DNA of 64,000 bases from Shewanella inventionis (GCF_014641855.1 NZ_BMII01000003.1:1-64000); one strand, 5' to 3'; numbered from the stretch's first letter, positions 18,163 to 28,423 are shown. The notes: generated by a model from the sequence alone, not told the origin. Translations and numbers: made by a program.

Positions 18163-19472
18163 TACTCCACCTCTAAAATCATTGCTGCACCTAAACCACC
18201 CGCGGCACACGCTGTTGCCAAACCAGTACCACCGCCGCGGCGTTTTAATTCACGACACACTTGTGTAATTAAACGCGTACCGGTTGCAGCAAATGGATGG
18301 CCATAAGCTAGTGAGCCACCTAACACGTTAAATTTGCTCATATCAATTTCGCCAATCGCGCGGTTGCGCCCTAGCTTTTCTTCAGCAAACTTTTTAGAGC
18401 CAAACATCTGCATGTTCGCTAATGTTTGTGCTGCAAATGCTTCATGCATTTCAATTAATGTTAAATCTTCTAACTCCATTCCAGCGCGCTTAAGCGCTAA
18501 TGGCGTTGCATAAGAAGGTCCCATCAACATGTCTTGCCACACATCAATAGCAGTAAAGGCATAGCTCTTAATGTAACCAATAGGTTGATAACCTAACGCT
18601 TTCGCACGGCCTTCGCTCATTAAAATAATGGCTGAGGCACCGTCGGTTAATGGCGTACTGTTTGCGGCTGTTACGCTACCGTGTTTGCGGTCAAACGCAG
18701 GGCGCAATTTAGCGTAAGATTCTAAAACTGAATTTTCACGAATATTATTATCACGATCGATAAATTGTTTATACGGCGGAATATGTGCCGTCATCACCTC
18801 TTGCTGAAGCACACCTGAATTCCAGGTTTCAGTTGCTAAGGTATGCGAGCGATGCGCTAATGCGTCTTGGTCGGCGCGGCTAATGTTATACGTTTTAGCC
18901 ATTTGCTCAGCCGTTTGCCCCATAGACAAGCCCGTTGAGTATTCGGCCACCGCAGGCGGTACAGGCATTAAATCTTTTAAGCCTAAACGGCGAGCAATAG
19001 CAAACTTGTCCTTAAAAGTACGAGCCTTATTAAGGTCAACTAATGCGTGAGCTAACTTTTTAGACACACCAATCGGTAACACCGACGAAGAATCAGAACC
19101 ACCTGCCAAACCAATTTCAATATTACCAGTCATAATTGACTCAGCAACGTTTACCGCAGACTGAAAGCTAGTCGCGCATGCACGTGTTACAGAGTATGCA
19201 TCAGTTGACACATTCATACCTGTGCCTAAGACAATTTCACGGGCAATGTTTGGCGCCGCAGGCATTTGTACTACCTGGCCATAAACAAGCTGCTCAATTA
19301 ATTGAGGGTCGATTTCAGAGCGAGACAGCAACTCATTTACCACCATTTTGCCCATATCTAGCGCAGATACGCCATGAAAAGCTGTCGCTTGTTTCGCAAA
19401 TGGAGTTCGTAAACCGGCAACAATCGCTATGCGTTCGCCCCGGGCATTTGTTACCTGTTGTCTATCACTCAT
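18162..19472 (-). CDS. fadI: Acetyl-CoA acyltransferase FadI (3-ketoacyl-CoA thiolase)
   Basis: 436 residues. Thiolase fold with nucleophile Cys99 in [10 protein letters not shown], the [11 protein letters not shown] motif holding the C-terminal His, and C-terminal [13 protein letters not shown] with the second active-site Cys. It cleaves 3-ketoacyl-CoA in the last step of beta-oxidation and forms the complex with FadJ. Length of about 436 is characteristic of FadI, against about 390 for FadA. It is co-translated with fadJ, and a FadR-type operator lies 70 bases upstream of its start. Confidence 0.96.
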   Translation of the reverse strand: MSDRQQVTNARGERIAIVAGLRTPFAKQATAFHGVSALDMGKMVVNELLSRSEIDPQLIEQLVYGQVVQMPAAPNIAREIVLGTGMNVSTDAYSVTRACATSFQSAVNVAESIMTGNIEIGLAGGSDSSSVLPIGVSKKLAHALVDLNKARTFKDKFAIARRLGLKDLMPVPPAVAEYSTGLSMGQTAEQMAKTYNISRADQDALAHRSHTLATETWNSGVLQQEVMTAHIPPYKQFIDRDNNIRENSVLESYAKLRPAFDRKHGSVTAANSTPLTDGASAIILMSEGRAKALGYQPIGYIKSYAFTAIDVWQDMLMGPSYATPLALKRAGMELEDLTLIEMHEAFAAQTLANMQMFGSKKFAEEKLGRNRAIGEIDMSKFNVLGGSLAYGHPFAATGTRLITQVCRELKRRGGGTGLATACAAGGLGAAMILEVE

Positions 19473-19539
19473 ATGTCACCCTTCTATTATTGTTAGCTCA
19501 TCAAGGCAGAGCCGATAAGTTTTCTATTTTTGCCAGATT

Positions 19540-19555
19540 ATCTGGTCAGACCATC
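19540..19555 (-). promoter_or_regulatory. FadR-type operator upstream of fadIJ
   Basis: ATCTGGTCAGACCATC contains the perfect palindromic core TGGTCAGACCA (19543-19553), the FadR consensus TGGTCNGACCA. It sits 70-85 bases upstream of fadI, where FadR would repress fatty-acid degradation until acyl-CoA releases it. Confidence 0.75.
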
Positions 19556-19711
19556 AAAGTGTGACCTGATTCTAACTTTTTATTGAATAGTTTTAAACAG
19601 GCGTTTACAACTATCTGCTTCATTAATAGTTAAAATATGTTAATCCTACTAGCCAAAAACCAATAGAATTCATAACATAGGCTTCAATAACCCCAATGCC
19701 AACTAAATAAA

Positions 19712-20680
19712 TTGAGTACAGCTATGCCGTTAAGTCGTTTCCACTCACTGCGCACCTATTTAGATACTGTTGTGTTAGGTCAACCTGTATTAACCGAAAA
19801 CTTATTAATCGCACTTATCGCCAATGGCCATTTATTAGTAGAAGGCCCACCAGGTTTAGCAAAAACACGTGCAGTAAAAGCACTTTGCGACGGTGTTGAA
19901 GGCGAGTTTCACCGCATTCAATTTACACCCGATTTATTACCTGCTGATTTAACAGGGACAGATATTTACCGCCAACAAACCGGCACATTCGAGTTTGAAG
20001 CTGGGCCGATTTTCCACAATCTCATTTTAGCTGACGAAATCAACCGTGCACCGGCAAAGGTGCAATCGGCATTGTTAGAAGCCATGGCAGAAGGACAGGT
20101 TACAGTAGGCAAAAACAGCTACCCATTGCCACCGTTGTTTTTAGTGATGGCGACCCAAAACCCACTTGAAAACGAAGGCACTTACCCGCTGCCAGAGGCA
20201 CAACTTGACCGATTCTTAATGCACTTAAACCTTGATTACCCAAGTGCAGAAACTGAATGCGAAATTTTGCGTCAATCGCGCAAAGAAGCACAAACACATC
20301 AATTACCAACAATCGACCCAGTCGCCCAAGCAGACGTGTTTGCCGCTCGTGATCAAGCGCTAGAAATTTACCTAGCCGATCCGCTAGAACAATACATAGT
20401 CGAAATCATAATGGCGACTCGTCAGCCTGCTCGTTACAGTAACGAACTAGCAAAATGGTTAGAATATGGCGTAAGCCCGCGAGCAACCATTTCACTTGAA
20501 CGTTGTGCACGTGCTCGCGCTTGGTTAAATGATCGCGACTTTGTGTCACCAGAAGACATTCAAGCCGTAGCACCTAACGTACTACGTCACCGCTTATTGC
20601 TGAGCTATCAAGCACAAGCCGAAGGCGTGACCGCAGACCAAGTGATAAATCATATTCTTAGCCAAGTTGCCGTACCTTAA
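19712..20680 (+). CDS. MoxR-family AAA+ ATPase
   Basis: 322 residues. Walker A GPPGLAKT is at 45-52, Walker B-type LILADEINRAP near 106-116, followed by the MoxR-specific ATQNPLENEGTYPLPEAQLDRF block. MoxR ATPases act as chaperones for the von Willebrand proteins encoded downstream. First gene of the moxR-DUF58-DUF4381-batA-batB-batD series. The start is TTG 19712 or ATG 19724 (MPLSRF); neither has a strong binding site, and the shorter form would lose only four residues. Confidence 0.93.
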   Translation: MSTAMPLSRFHSLRTYLDTVVLGQPVLTENLLIALIANGHLLVEGPPGLAKTRAVKALCDGVEGEFHRIQFTPDLLPADLTGTDIYRQQTGTFEFEAGPIFHNLILADEINRAPAKVQSALLEAMAEGQVTVGKNSYPLPPLFLVMATQNPLENEGTYPLPEAQLDRFLMHLNLDYPSAETECEILRQSRKEAQTHQLPTIDPVAQADVFAARDQALEIYLADPLEQYIVEIIMATRQPARYSNELAKWLEYGVSPRATISLERCARARAWLNDRDFVSPEDIQAVAPNVLRHRLLLSYQAQAEGVTADQVINHILSQVAVP

Positions 20681-20721
20681 AGGCGAAATTGCATGTTGAT
20701 ATTAGCAAGTAAAGTCGCATT

Positions 20722-21657
20722 ATGATGCTAGATACCCAATCATTGCCTCTATACAGCGACGGAGTAAACCTCACAGAGCAAGAGCTTATTGCTTGCCAGA
20801 GTCTGTCGCGCGCCATTCCAGACCGTCAATCTCGCGCTAAAGCGGCATTGTCTGGCCATAGAAGCAGCCTCATAAAGGGGCGCGGAATGGAGTTTGCTGA
20901 AGTGCGTCATTACCAAAATGGTGATGATGTTCGCACCATTGACTGGCGAGTGACTGCACGTACCGGTGTGGCTCACACAAAATTGTTTGTCGAAGAGCGT
21001 GAACGCCCTATTCTGCTGCTCATCGATTTAAGTCATAGTGCATACTTTGGTTCGCAACTTTTATTGCAGTCAGTACAAATAGCACACCTGGCTACCACAC
21101 TTGGCTGGAATGCTATTAATCATGGCGATCGTTTAGGGGCATTAATTGCCAGTGAAGCAACACATTTAGAGCTCAAACCGCGCAGCCGACGCCAAGGGAT
21201 TTTGCAATTAACCTCTGGTTTAATTGATGTACACCAAAAGCAATTAAATCAAATTAATCAGCTAGCCTCAGCCCCTGACCACCTGTTCAAAGCTTGTCAG
21301 CGTTTACAACGTATTGCAAAGCCAGGCTCATTGATTTGGATTATAACTGACGGCCAACACATTAATCAGCAATGTTTAGCACCGCTTACTGAGTTATCTC
21401 GGCACTGTGACATTGGCGCATTCATCGTCACTGACCCACTCAGACAAGGCACATTAGCTTTACCTAAACAATTTACTTTACCCGTACGAGATGGCCATCA
21501 ACAATTAACTTTAACTCGCCAAAGTTACGATTCATGGTTAACAAACCAACAATCACAACAGCAGCAATTTATTAGTTTAATGAATTTGATTAAAGTACAG
21601 CCTAAATTAATTGATGCCGCTAAACCACTGAGCGCCCAATTGGATATTTTACGTTAA
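20722..21657 (+). CDS. DUF58 domain-containing protein
   Basis: 311 residues. It carries the DUF58 signature GRGMEFAEVRHYQNGDDVRTIDWRV near residues 54-78, and a von Willebrand-like strand LLLIDLSHSAYFG with a modified MIDAS motif. No membrane segment. DUF58 proteins are regular partners of MoxR ATPases and VWA membrane proteins, and are thought to participate in envelope stress or complex assembly. It lies 41 bases after the MoxR gene; the next ATG follows its TAA directly. Confidence 0.9.
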   Translation: MMLDTQSLPLYSDGVNLTEQELIACQSLSRAIPDRQSRAKAALSGHRSSLIKGRGMEFAEVRHYQNGDDVRTIDWRVTARTGVAHTKLFVEERERPILLLIDLSHSAYFGSQLLLQSVQIAHLATTLGWNAINHGDRLGALIASEATHLELKPRSRRQGILQLTSGLIDVHQKQLNQINQLASAPDHLFKACQRLQRIAKPGSLIWIITDGQHINQQCLAPLTELSRHCDIGAFIVTDPLRQGTLALPKQFTLPVRDGHQQLTLTRQSYDSWLTNQQSQQQQFISLMNLIKVQPKLIDAAKPLSAQLDILR

Positions 21658-22200
21658 ATGACAACTTCAAATTTACCAATGCCGCCAACAACAGCCGATG
21701 CCAGTGCTTCTCCACTAGCACAATTAAATGACATCCAATTACCAGACCCCATTAGTGCTATGCCTATCGCACCCGGTTATTGGATAATTGCGGCATTAAT
21801 TATCGTTATTGCCATATGGTTTGCATACAGAATATACAAACAATATCAATACCATGCACCCAGAAAAAAAGCATTGTCACTGCTGGATCAGTACGACATT
21901 AACGATGACAATTTTGCAGCCCAGGTAAACAGTTTACTTAAACGAACCGCAATGACTTATCTGCCACGAGAAAGCCTAGCCAAGCTAAATGGCCAACCCT
22001 GGTTTGACTGGCTCGACAGCAGACTACCTAGCAAGCAACAACATGTAATAGGTGAACTACTGTTTAAGCGTCATCAGGCCAATGGCTTAACTGCGGACGA
22101 AAAGCAGCAATTAGCGCTGTTGGCAAAAATATGGCTAAGCAATAAAAAGCCGTTTAGTGACCCGTCATTAACCACTTATCTGCATACGCAGGAGGCCTAA
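21658..22200 (+). CDS. DUF4381 domain-containing membrane protein
   Basis: 180 residues. A proline-rich N-terminus contains LNDIQLPDPISAMPIAPGYW, then a single membrane helix (IIAALIIVIAIWFAYRIY, about 41-60) and a cytoplasmic domain. This pattern is typical of DUF4381, found only in MoxR/Bat operons of proteobacteria. Its ATG abuts the DUF58 stop, and its stop overlaps the next start (TAATG), indicating translational coupling. Function unknown. Confidence 0.88.
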   Translation: MTTSNLPMPPTTADASASPLAQLNDIQLPDPISAMPIAPGYWIIAALIIVIAIWFAYRIYKQYQYHAPRKKALSLLDQYDINDDNFAAQVNSLLKRTAMTYLPRESLAKLNGQPWFDWLDSRLPSKQQHVIGELLFKRHQANGLTADEKQQLALLAKIWLSNKKPFSDPSLTTYLHTQEA

Positions 22201-23198
22201 TGCTAGCATTATATTGGCCTTGGCTTTTACTGCTACTCCCTTTGCCCTTATTGATTAAGCAAACCAAAACACACGAGGTTGGTGGGCACTTACACATTCC
22301 GGGCATTGCCAGTGGCATCACAGTCGCTCACACCCGAAAAAACAAACACAGTCGTAAACGTTATTGGTTAATGTGGGCATTGTTATTAATTGCTATCGCA
22401 AGACCACAATGGCTTGGCGATCCCATAGAGTTACCCTCTAAAGGTCGCGATTTGATGGTGGCCGTTGACTTATCTGGCAGTATGCAAATTGAAGACATGG
22501 TCATTAATGGTCAAACAGTGAATCGTTTTACGTTAATTCAGCATGTGCTCAGTGACTTTATTGAACGTCGTAAAGGCGACAGGCTTGGACTAATTTTGTT
22601 TGCCGACCATGCATACCTGCAAGCCCCATTAACCTTGGACCGCCGCTCTGTTGCAACCTTTTTAAAAGATGCACAAATCGGTTTAGTGGGCAAGCAAACC
22701 GCCATTGGTGAAGCCATTGCTCTAGCCGTAAAACGGTTTGATCAAGTAGACGAAAGTAACCGTGTGCTAATTTTATTAACCGACGGTTCAAACAATGCGG
22801 GCAATATTGAGCCCGAAGTTGCTGCGCAAATAGCAGCCAAACGCAATATTACCATTTACACCATTGGAGTGGGTGCTGATGTATTAGAGCGCCGCACCAT
22901 ATTTGGCAAAGAACGCATTAATCCATCAATGGATTTAGATGAAACACAATTGAAAAAACTCGCAGAAATGACCAATGGCTATTATTTTAGAGCGCGAAAC
23001 ACTGAAGAGTTAGACAGCATATATCAACAAATCGATAAACTCGAACCCGTTAGCCGAGACCAAATCAGTTATCGTCCTAAAAGCGAACTCTTCTATTGGC
23101 CTTTGTTATTGTCATTCATCATGAGTTTACTCATCGTTTTGCAACAACAATGGCCAACGGTTTTCGCCTCTAAAAATGCAAATAAGGAGGCAAACTAA
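22200..23198 (+). CDS. BatA-like von Willebrand factor A membrane protein
   Basis: 332 residues. N-terminal membrane segments (about 3-19 and 55-67) are followed by a VWA domain with an intact MIDAS motif DLSGS at 90-94, conserved Thr (TAIGEAI) and Asp (LTDGSNN), and a C-terminal membrane helix (about 302-318). This is the standard BatA arrangement, anchoring the metal-binding domain on the periplasmic side. It is coupled to the DUF4381 gene and followed after 2 bases by batB. Confidence 0.92.
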   Translation: MLALYWPWLLLLLPLPLLIKQTKTHEVGGHLHIPGIASGITVAHTRKNKHSRKRYWLMWALLLIAIARPQWLGDPIELPSKGRDLMVAVDLSGSMQIEDMVINGQTVNRFTLIQHVLSDFIERRKGDRLGLILFADHAYLQAPLTLDRRSVATFLKDAQIGLVGKQTAIGEAIALAVKRFDQVDESNRVLILLTDGSNNAGNIEPEVAAQIAAKRNITIYTIGVGADVLERRTIFGKERINPSMDLDETQLKKLAEMTNGYYFRARNTEELDSIYQQIDKLEPVSRDQISYRPKSELFYWPLLLSFIMSLLIVLQQQWPTVFASKNANKEAN

Positions 23199-23200
23199 TC

Positions 23201-25279
23201 ATGGTGCATTTTATTCGACCTGAATGGCTGTTAGCCTTGCTTCCTGTCGCTTTAATTAGCTTATTATTTTGGCGTAGACATAGCCAGCAATCTGCATGGA
23301 AACAATATATAGCACCACATTTAAGCCAACTGTTAATTACCCAAAATCTGGATAATAAAAGCCAGCCCAAATGGTTACTTATTTTATGCTGGTTGATTGC
23401 GGTTATTGCTTTAGCTGGCCCCGCAATTAATAAACAAAATTTACCTGTATTTGCAACAGAGCAAGGCAGAGTGTTGATAATGGACATGTCTTTGTCCATG
23501 TACGCGACCGATTTAAGCCCAAATCGTTTGTCATATGCTCGGTTTCGCGCAACTGATTTATTAGCAGAATTAAAAGAAGGTGAAACAGGCCTTATCGCCT
23601 ACGCAGGAGACGCCTACACCATAAGTCCGTTAACTCGTGACACTGCAACAATTTTAAACTTACTCCCCACCCTATCACCCGACATCATGCCAACAAAAGG
23701 CTCTAATCTTGCATCAGCTCTGAGCTTAGCCCAGGACTTACTGGCTCAAGGCGGACATGTGCACGGTGATATTATTGTCCTCACTGACGGTGTGTCAGAC
23801 AGCCAGTTTAATTACGCTGTTAAAGAATTAAAAAATAGCCGTTATCGATTATCCATTATGGCCTTTGGTAGCCAACAAGGTGCCCCAATTAGCTTAGGTG
23901 ACGGCCAATTACTGCGCGATAACAGCAACGAAGTGGTCGTTGCCAAAACAGATTATGGCTTACTGCAAAAACTCGCTCAGCAACATCAAGGTATCTTAGT
24001 GCCAGCCCAAACCGATGGTAGTGATATTGATACCCTAACTGACTGGCTAGCGGTAGAAGGTGAGGCAACAGAAACAGATTTAGCCGGCGAATCCTGGCAA
24101 GACCTAGGCCCCTATCTCGCCTTATTGTTAGTATTGCCAATGCTAATGAGCTTTCGTCAAGGGTTACTGAATGTGATGTTAAATCCATTGTTTTTGCTCG
24201 GTGCGCTGCTCAGTATCAACATGATAAACAGCCAACCAGTGCAAGCCTCCCTTTGGCAAGACCTATGGCAAACTCAAGATCAGCAAGCACAATCGGCGTT
24301 TGAACAAGGTGAGTTTGCTAAAGCGGCTGACACCTTTGAAAGTCAACAATGGCAAGCATCGGCACATTACAAAGCGGGCAATTACCAACACGCGCTTGAA
24401 GGTTTTGAGCAAGATAACAGTGCCAATGGCCTGTACAATCAAGGCAACGCCCTAATGCAACTTAATAATTATCAAGAAGCAATTAATCGTTACCAGCAAG
24501 CCCTTAAAATGCAAACACCATTTGTAGAAGCTCAGCAAAATCTTGAGTTAGCAATGAAATTGCTTGAGCAGCAAGCTGAACAATCACCTAATCAACAACA
24601 ATCTGGTGACGGTGAGCAATCAAACCAAAATAACTCAAGTTCAGATCAATCTAACGCAAGTGATTCATCTTCATCACAACAATCACAGTCAGAACAAAAC
24701 GGTGATCAACAGCAGAATAATCAAGGTGAGCAGCAATCACAAAATGATGCTGAAAACCAACAACAATCACCACAAGATGACAATAGCGAACAGTCTAGTG
24801 ACCCACAACAAAGTGCATCTGACAACCCAAAAAATGATAATCAGCAATCATCTGGCTCGCAGCAGCAAGCTGGTGAGCAACAAAAGCCTAATAGCCCTGA
24901 GGCGGATGAGCAATCGGCCACCGACAGCACTCAAAGTGATATGCAGTCACAACCATCTGGACAACAGCCAAGCGACGAGCCATTAAGCAACGAAGCCAGC
25001 ATGCAAGCGGCGGCTCAAGAAGCAGAAGAGCAAGCAAATCAGCAACAGCAAATTAGTGCGAGCTCAGCAGCAGAACCATCGTCACAGCAACCTCAAGGAG
25101 AGCCTGCTGAAACGATTTCTGCATCGCAAATTAACCCAGATGATTTACCCGCTGACATGCAACGAGCCTTGCGTGCCATCAACGAAGATCCACAAGTGCT
25201 GATCCGTAATAAAATGCAGCTTGAATACCAAAAACGCCGTCAAAATAGTCAACCGTCTAAGGATAATGAACAGTGGTAA
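23201..25279 (+). CDS. BatB/BatC-like VWA and TPR protein with Gln/Ser-rich tail
   Basis: 692 residues. Two N-terminal membrane helices, a VWA domain with MIDAS DMSLS at 95-99 and LTDGVSD, a membrane segment near residues 300-335, then TPR units (about 345-460: AHYKAGNYQHAL, NQGNALMQLNNYQEAINRYQQALK). A long Gln/Ser/Asn-rich low-complexity region follows (about 465-640). A short conserved ending contains INPDDLPADMQRALRAINEDPQVLIRNKM (about 646-674). It is a fusion of the BatB and BatC roles. Its stop overlaps the batD start by 7 bases. Confidence 0.9.
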   Translation: MVHFIRPEWLLALLPVALISLLFWRRHSQQSAWKQYIAPHLSQLLITQNLDNKSQPKWLLILCWLIAVIALAGPAINKQNLPVFATEQGRVLIMDMSLSMYATDLSPNRLSYARFRATDLLAELKEGETGLIAYAGDAYTISPLTRDTATILNLLPTLSPDIMPTKGSNLASALSLAQDLLAQGGHVHGDIIVLTDGVSDSQFNYAVKELKNSRYRLSIMAFGSQQGAPISLGDGQLLRDNSNEVVVAKTDYGLLQKLAQQHQGILVPAQTDGSDIDTLTDWLAVEGEATETDLAGESWQDLGPYLALLLVLPMLMSFRQGLLNVMLNPLFLLGALLSINMINSQPVQASLWQDLWQTQDQQAQSAFEQGEFAKAADTFESQQWQASAHYKAGNYQHALEGFEQDNSANGLYNQGNALMQLNNYQEAINRYQQALKMQTPFVEAQQNLELAMKLLEQQAEQSPNQQQSGDGEQSNQNNSSSDQSNASDSSSSQQSQSEQNGDQQQNNQGEQQSQNDAENQQQSPQDDNSEQSSDPQQSASDNPKNDNQQSSGSQQQAGEQQKPNSPEADEQSATDSTQSDMQSQPSGQQPSDEPLSNEASMQAAAQEAEEQANQQQQISASSAAEPSSQQPQGEPAETISASQINPDDLPADMQRALRAINEDPQVLIRNKMQLEYQKRRQNSQPSKDNEQW

Positions 25280-26907
25280 TCAGAACTCTATTTAGCCTAT
25301 TGCTATTTATCATTGCCTCGCCCGCTTTTGCGCTAACTCAAGTACAAGCCACTGTCGATAGAAACCCCGTGGCCGAAGGTGAGTATTTTGTACTCGATAT
25401 CGTAGCCGATGATGATCTCAACGCGGGCGCACTCGATACATCAGTATTATTAGACGATTTTATTGTCGGTCGCACCAGTGTTGGTCGTAGCACTAAAATG
25501 ATTAATTTTGACACCACGCGCGAAACCCGCTGGCAAGTGTTACTCTCACCTAAATCAACTGGCACAGTCATTATTCCGGCGTTTAACATTAACAATGTCA
25601 GCTCAACACCCATCGCGTTAAAAGTATTACCCACTGGCGCATCAGCCGATGAGCTCGACAATGTTTTTATTAAAGTAGAAACAAACGCGACTGAAGCTTA
25701 TGTTGGCCAATTAATTACCTATAAAGTTAAATTGTATCTCGCTGTAGAACTTCAACGCGGAGTGTTAAGCGCCCCCGCAGTAGAAGGGGCACAAATAAAA
25801 CAAATTGGCGAAGATAAAGATGGCAGCGAAATACTCGATGGTCGCCGTTTTAGAGTGATTGAACGCACCTACGGGATTATTGCCGATTTGCCAGGCGAAC
25901 TTGTCATCAATGGTGCAAGCTTCTCAGGTGATGTATTAGTTGAAGCACCTCGTCGCGGGGGAATGTTTGGTTTTAATGAAAGCAGACCGATGCAAACCGA
26001 AGCTGAACGCGAAGTGATTCAAATCAACTCAACACCTGCAAGTTACCAGGGCAAATGGTTAGTTAGCGACATTGCAATGCTAAAAGAAACCTGGCCAGAC
26101 GATGTCAGCGAGTTTGAAGTAGGTAGCCCAATCACCCGCACTATCAGCCTTATTGCGTCCAATACCGACGACACGAGCCTGCCCGATATTGATATTCCGT
26201 TAGCTGAAGGATTAAAAGCGTACCCAGAAAAACCCGTTAGACAAACCTTTGTACGCGACAATCAAGTGGTGTCGCAATACAGCTTAACCACGGCCATAGT
26301 ACCGACAAAACCTGGCACTTATACCCTTCCAGAAATTCGCGTGCCATGGTGGAATCCACATCTAAAAAAACAACAGTATGCAACCCTACCTGAACGCACA
26401 ATTGAGGTCATTGGTAGCAGTGCAGCCACAACAGATATACCCGCGGCGGACAGCTTTAGTCCTGCCAGTAACCAAGAATATTGGCCCCTCATCGCCGCGG
26501 TATTCGCCTTACTATGGCTGATAACCTTAGTGCTATGGCGCAGGGCAGTTGCCGCAAGTTATTCATACAACCCACAACATGATATACACTCAAAGGCTGA
26601 TGCTCCGCGTAAAACAGCCACTACAGGGTTAAATGCGATAATGCATGCATGTGATAAAAATGATAGCAGCGCAGCAATCACAGCCGTGCAGGCCTATTTT
26701 AGTGAGCGTTTAGGGCAGCCAATGACACTGAGCCAAATTAGCGCTTTATCAACACCGCTAGCTCAGGCCATTCATAAACTGCAAGCCGATAAATACAGCC
26801 GCCAACCACAGGCGATGGATAAAAAATCATTAATGGACGCCATTCTGGCTTACAAAGAGCAACCCCAGGCTTATAAAAAACCACTCATCGCAGACCTAAA
26901 CCCTTAA
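25273..26907 (+). CDS. BatD-like protein
   Basis: 544 residues. Signal peptide (LFSLLLFIIASPAFA), then a large periplasmic region of beta-sandwich type (VQATVDRNPVAEGEYFVLDI; YVGQLITYKVKLYL), a membrane helix near 397-415 (YWPLIAAVFALLWLITLVLW), and a C-terminal cytoplasmic helical part. This matches BatD (DUF7939/BatD family). The GTG start at 25273 lies inside the end of the preceding gene. Last gene of the operon, followed by a terminator. Confidence 0.9.
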   Translation: MVIRTLFSLLLFIIASPAFALTQVQATVDRNPVAEGEYFVLDIVADDDLNAGALDTSVLLDDFIVGRTSVGRSTKMINFDTTRETRWQVLLSPKSTGTVIIPAFNINNVSSTPIALKVLPTGASADELDNVFIKVETNATEAYVGQLITYKVKLYLAVELQRGVLSAPAVEGAQIKQIGEDKDGSEILDGRRFRVIERTYGIIADLPGELVINGASFSGDVLVEAPRRGGMFGFNESRPMQTEAEREVIQINSTPASYQGKWLVSDIAMLKETWPDDVSEFEVGSPITRTISLIASNTDDTSLPDIDIPLAEGLKAYPEKPVRQTFVRDNQVVSQYSLTTAIVPTKPGTYTLPEIRVPWWNPHLKKQQYATLPERTIEVIGSSAATTDIPAADSFSPASNQEYWPLIAAVFALLWLITLVLWRRAVAASYSYNPQHDIHSKADAPRKTATTGLNAIMHACDKNDSSAAITAVQAYFSERLGQPMTLSQISALSTPLAQAIHKLQADKYSRQPQAMDKKSLMDAILAYKEQPQAYKKPLIADLNP

Positions 26908-26927
26908 CCGTCCATTAGGTTTACTCC

Positions 26928-26968
26928 AATCACCCCAGCTCAAATTTATCGCTGGGGTGATTTGTCTT
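26928..26968 (+). terminator. Terminator of the Bat operon
   Basis: A 12-bp perfect stem (AATCACCCCAGC/GCTGGGGTGATT) with an 11-nt loop follows batD. Confidence 0.8.
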
Positions 26969-27027
26969 GCTATTCGCCCTTAGGGTTTTTAAGCTATTGA
27001 ACATGTTTAACTAAAAAAAGTTAAAAA

Positions 27028-27591
27028 ATGTTCGGACGCTTGCGAAATAAAAAGACTGATGTCGCGGTCTTATCTGACATGGTAGCAAAACAACGACGAT
27101 ACGATAGCCTTGTCAGGGCACTTCATACCGACATATTCCGTTACGCCTTTTGGCTTTGTGGCGATAAACATGTTGCTGAAGATATCACTCAAGAAACGTT
27201 CTTACGAGCGTGGCGCGCTTTAGACTCTTTAAAAGATGACAAAGCGGCAAAGGCGTGGTTAATCACTATTTTACGACGCGAGAATGCCAGACGCTTTGAG
27301 CGCAAACAATTTGACTACAGTGATGTCGAGCAAGAGTTATTAGAAGATGTATTTTCAACCAGTAATGAAGATGAAACCGAACAATACTGGCTACGGCGCC
27401 AAATAGGTAAGCTTGATATCGAGTATAGTGAACCATTGTTATTGCAACTTATTGGTGGTTTTAGCGGTGATGAAATTGCCGATATGCTCGAACTAAATCG
27501 CAATACAGTCATGACACGTTTATTTAGAGCGCGTAACCAATTAAAAGAAGCATTAGAAGCACCCGAGGTAAGAGGTCAATCAAATGGATGA
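27028..27591 (+). CDS. ECF-type RNA polymerase sigma factor
   Basis: 187 residues. Region 2 includes HTDIFRYAFWLCGDKHVAEDITQETFLRAWRAL, and region 4 has the helix-turn-helix GFSGDEIADMLELNRNTVMTRLFRARNQLKEAL. No region 1 or 3, as expected for the extracytoplasmic-function group. It overlaps the next gene, a DUF3379 membrane protein that is the probable partner or anti-sigma factor, by 8 bases. Target promoters are not identifiable here. Confidence 0.93.
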   Translation: MFGRLRNKKTDVAVLSDMVAKQRRYDSLVRALHTDIFRYAFWLCGDKHVAEDITQETFLRAWRALDSLKDDKAAKAWLITILRRENARRFERKQFDYSDVEQELLEDVFSTSNEDETEQYWLRRQIGKLDIEYSEPLLLQLIGGFSGDEIADMLELNRNTVMTRLFRARNQLKEALEAPEVRGQSNG

Positions 27592-28291
27592 TCTACAATT
27601 TCGTCGCCAGGCATATGGCGATCCAAATAATCAATCTGACGAGTTTTTAGCACACCTTACTGAAAACAAAGACGATGCTGAATTTGTCAAAGACCTAAAA
27701 GCATTTGATAAAAAGTTAACCGCGGCATTACACATTGATGTGCCAAATGATTTAGCAGAAAAGTTACTGTTACGACAGCAATTAAGCGAACACCAAAACA
27801 GTAAAAAACGTGGCCGTTACATGATGGCAATGGCTGCGTCGATTGCTTTTGTGGTGGGCATTAGTGTGAGTTTATTGCGTTTAACACCCATTAACTTATC
27901 TGAAAACTCATTAGCCCACGTGCACCATGAAACCAAAGCATTAATCATGGAGCAAGATATTGGCTTTAACGACGTTAATTTTAAACTCGCAAGTGTAAAA
28001 GGCCTAAGCGAGTCTAAATTTATCAAGCAACCTGGCCGCGTTTTTTATACTTCGTATTGTGACTTTCAAGGCGTGAAGTCTTTGCACTTGGTGATGGCTG
28101 ATGAGCTCGGCAATAAAGTGACCTTGTTTATCGTCCCGGCAGAAAGTCGCATGGTATTAGAAGAAGCCTTTGCCGATAATCAATACAAAGGAAAAAGCTT
28201 TCAAACAGCAGACGCCTATATGGTTTTAGTTGGTGAGCCAGCATCTGATTTAGACTTTGTCAAAAAAGAAGTTGAAAACACCTTCATATAA
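27584..28291 (+). CDS. DUF3379 protein, probable anti-sigma partner
   Basis: 235 residues. A cytoplasmic N-terminal segment of about 85 residues (FRRQAYGDP, AHLTENKDDAEFVKDLKAFDKKL) resembles the sigma-binding end of zinc-less anti-sigma proteins. It is followed by one membrane helix (MAMAASIAFVVGISVSLL, about 86-103) and a periplasmic domain. DUF3379 genes regularly follow ECF sigma genes in Shewanella and Vibrio. The 8-base overlap with the sigma gene supports coupled expression. The anti-sigma role is inferred from topology and context. Confidence 0.8.
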   Translation: MDDLQFRRQAYGDPNNQSDEFLAHLTENKDDAEFVKDLKAFDKKLTAALHIDVPNDLAEKLLLRQQLSEHQNSKKRGRYMMAMAASIAFVVGISVSLLRLTPINLSENSLAHVHHETKALIMEQDIGFNDVNFKLASVKGLSESKFIKQPGRVFYTSYCDFQGVKSLHLVMADELGNKVTLFIVPAESRMVLEEAFADNQYKGKSFQTADAYMVLVGEPASDLDFVKKEVENTFI

Positions 28292-28308
28292 CATGATCAA
28301 TTTTTAAC

Positions 28309-28343
28309 TAAAACCCGCTATCCCTTTGAATAGCGGGTTTTTT
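28309..28343 (+). terminator. Terminator of the ECF sigma operon
   Basis: A 12-bp stem (AAAACCCGCTAT/ATAGCGGGTTTT) with an 8-nt loop followed by a T-run. Confidence 0.9.
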
Positions 28344-28423
28344 ATAGATGAAAATTTTAAAGTGTGATATTGCTCAAACTTCTGCTAGGATTGCGGCCAT
28401 AAAAATAATTCAATGGGCGCATT

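Noticed and set aside
18163..18210. Extended N-terminus of fadJ
   Set aside because: The codons lie inside fadI, and the ATG at 18162 has a good binding site and the conserved start.
24564..24986. 140-codon frame of N/H/Q-rich sequence inside batB
   Set aside because: An out-of-frame shadow of the Gln/Ser-rich coding region; no independent start signal.
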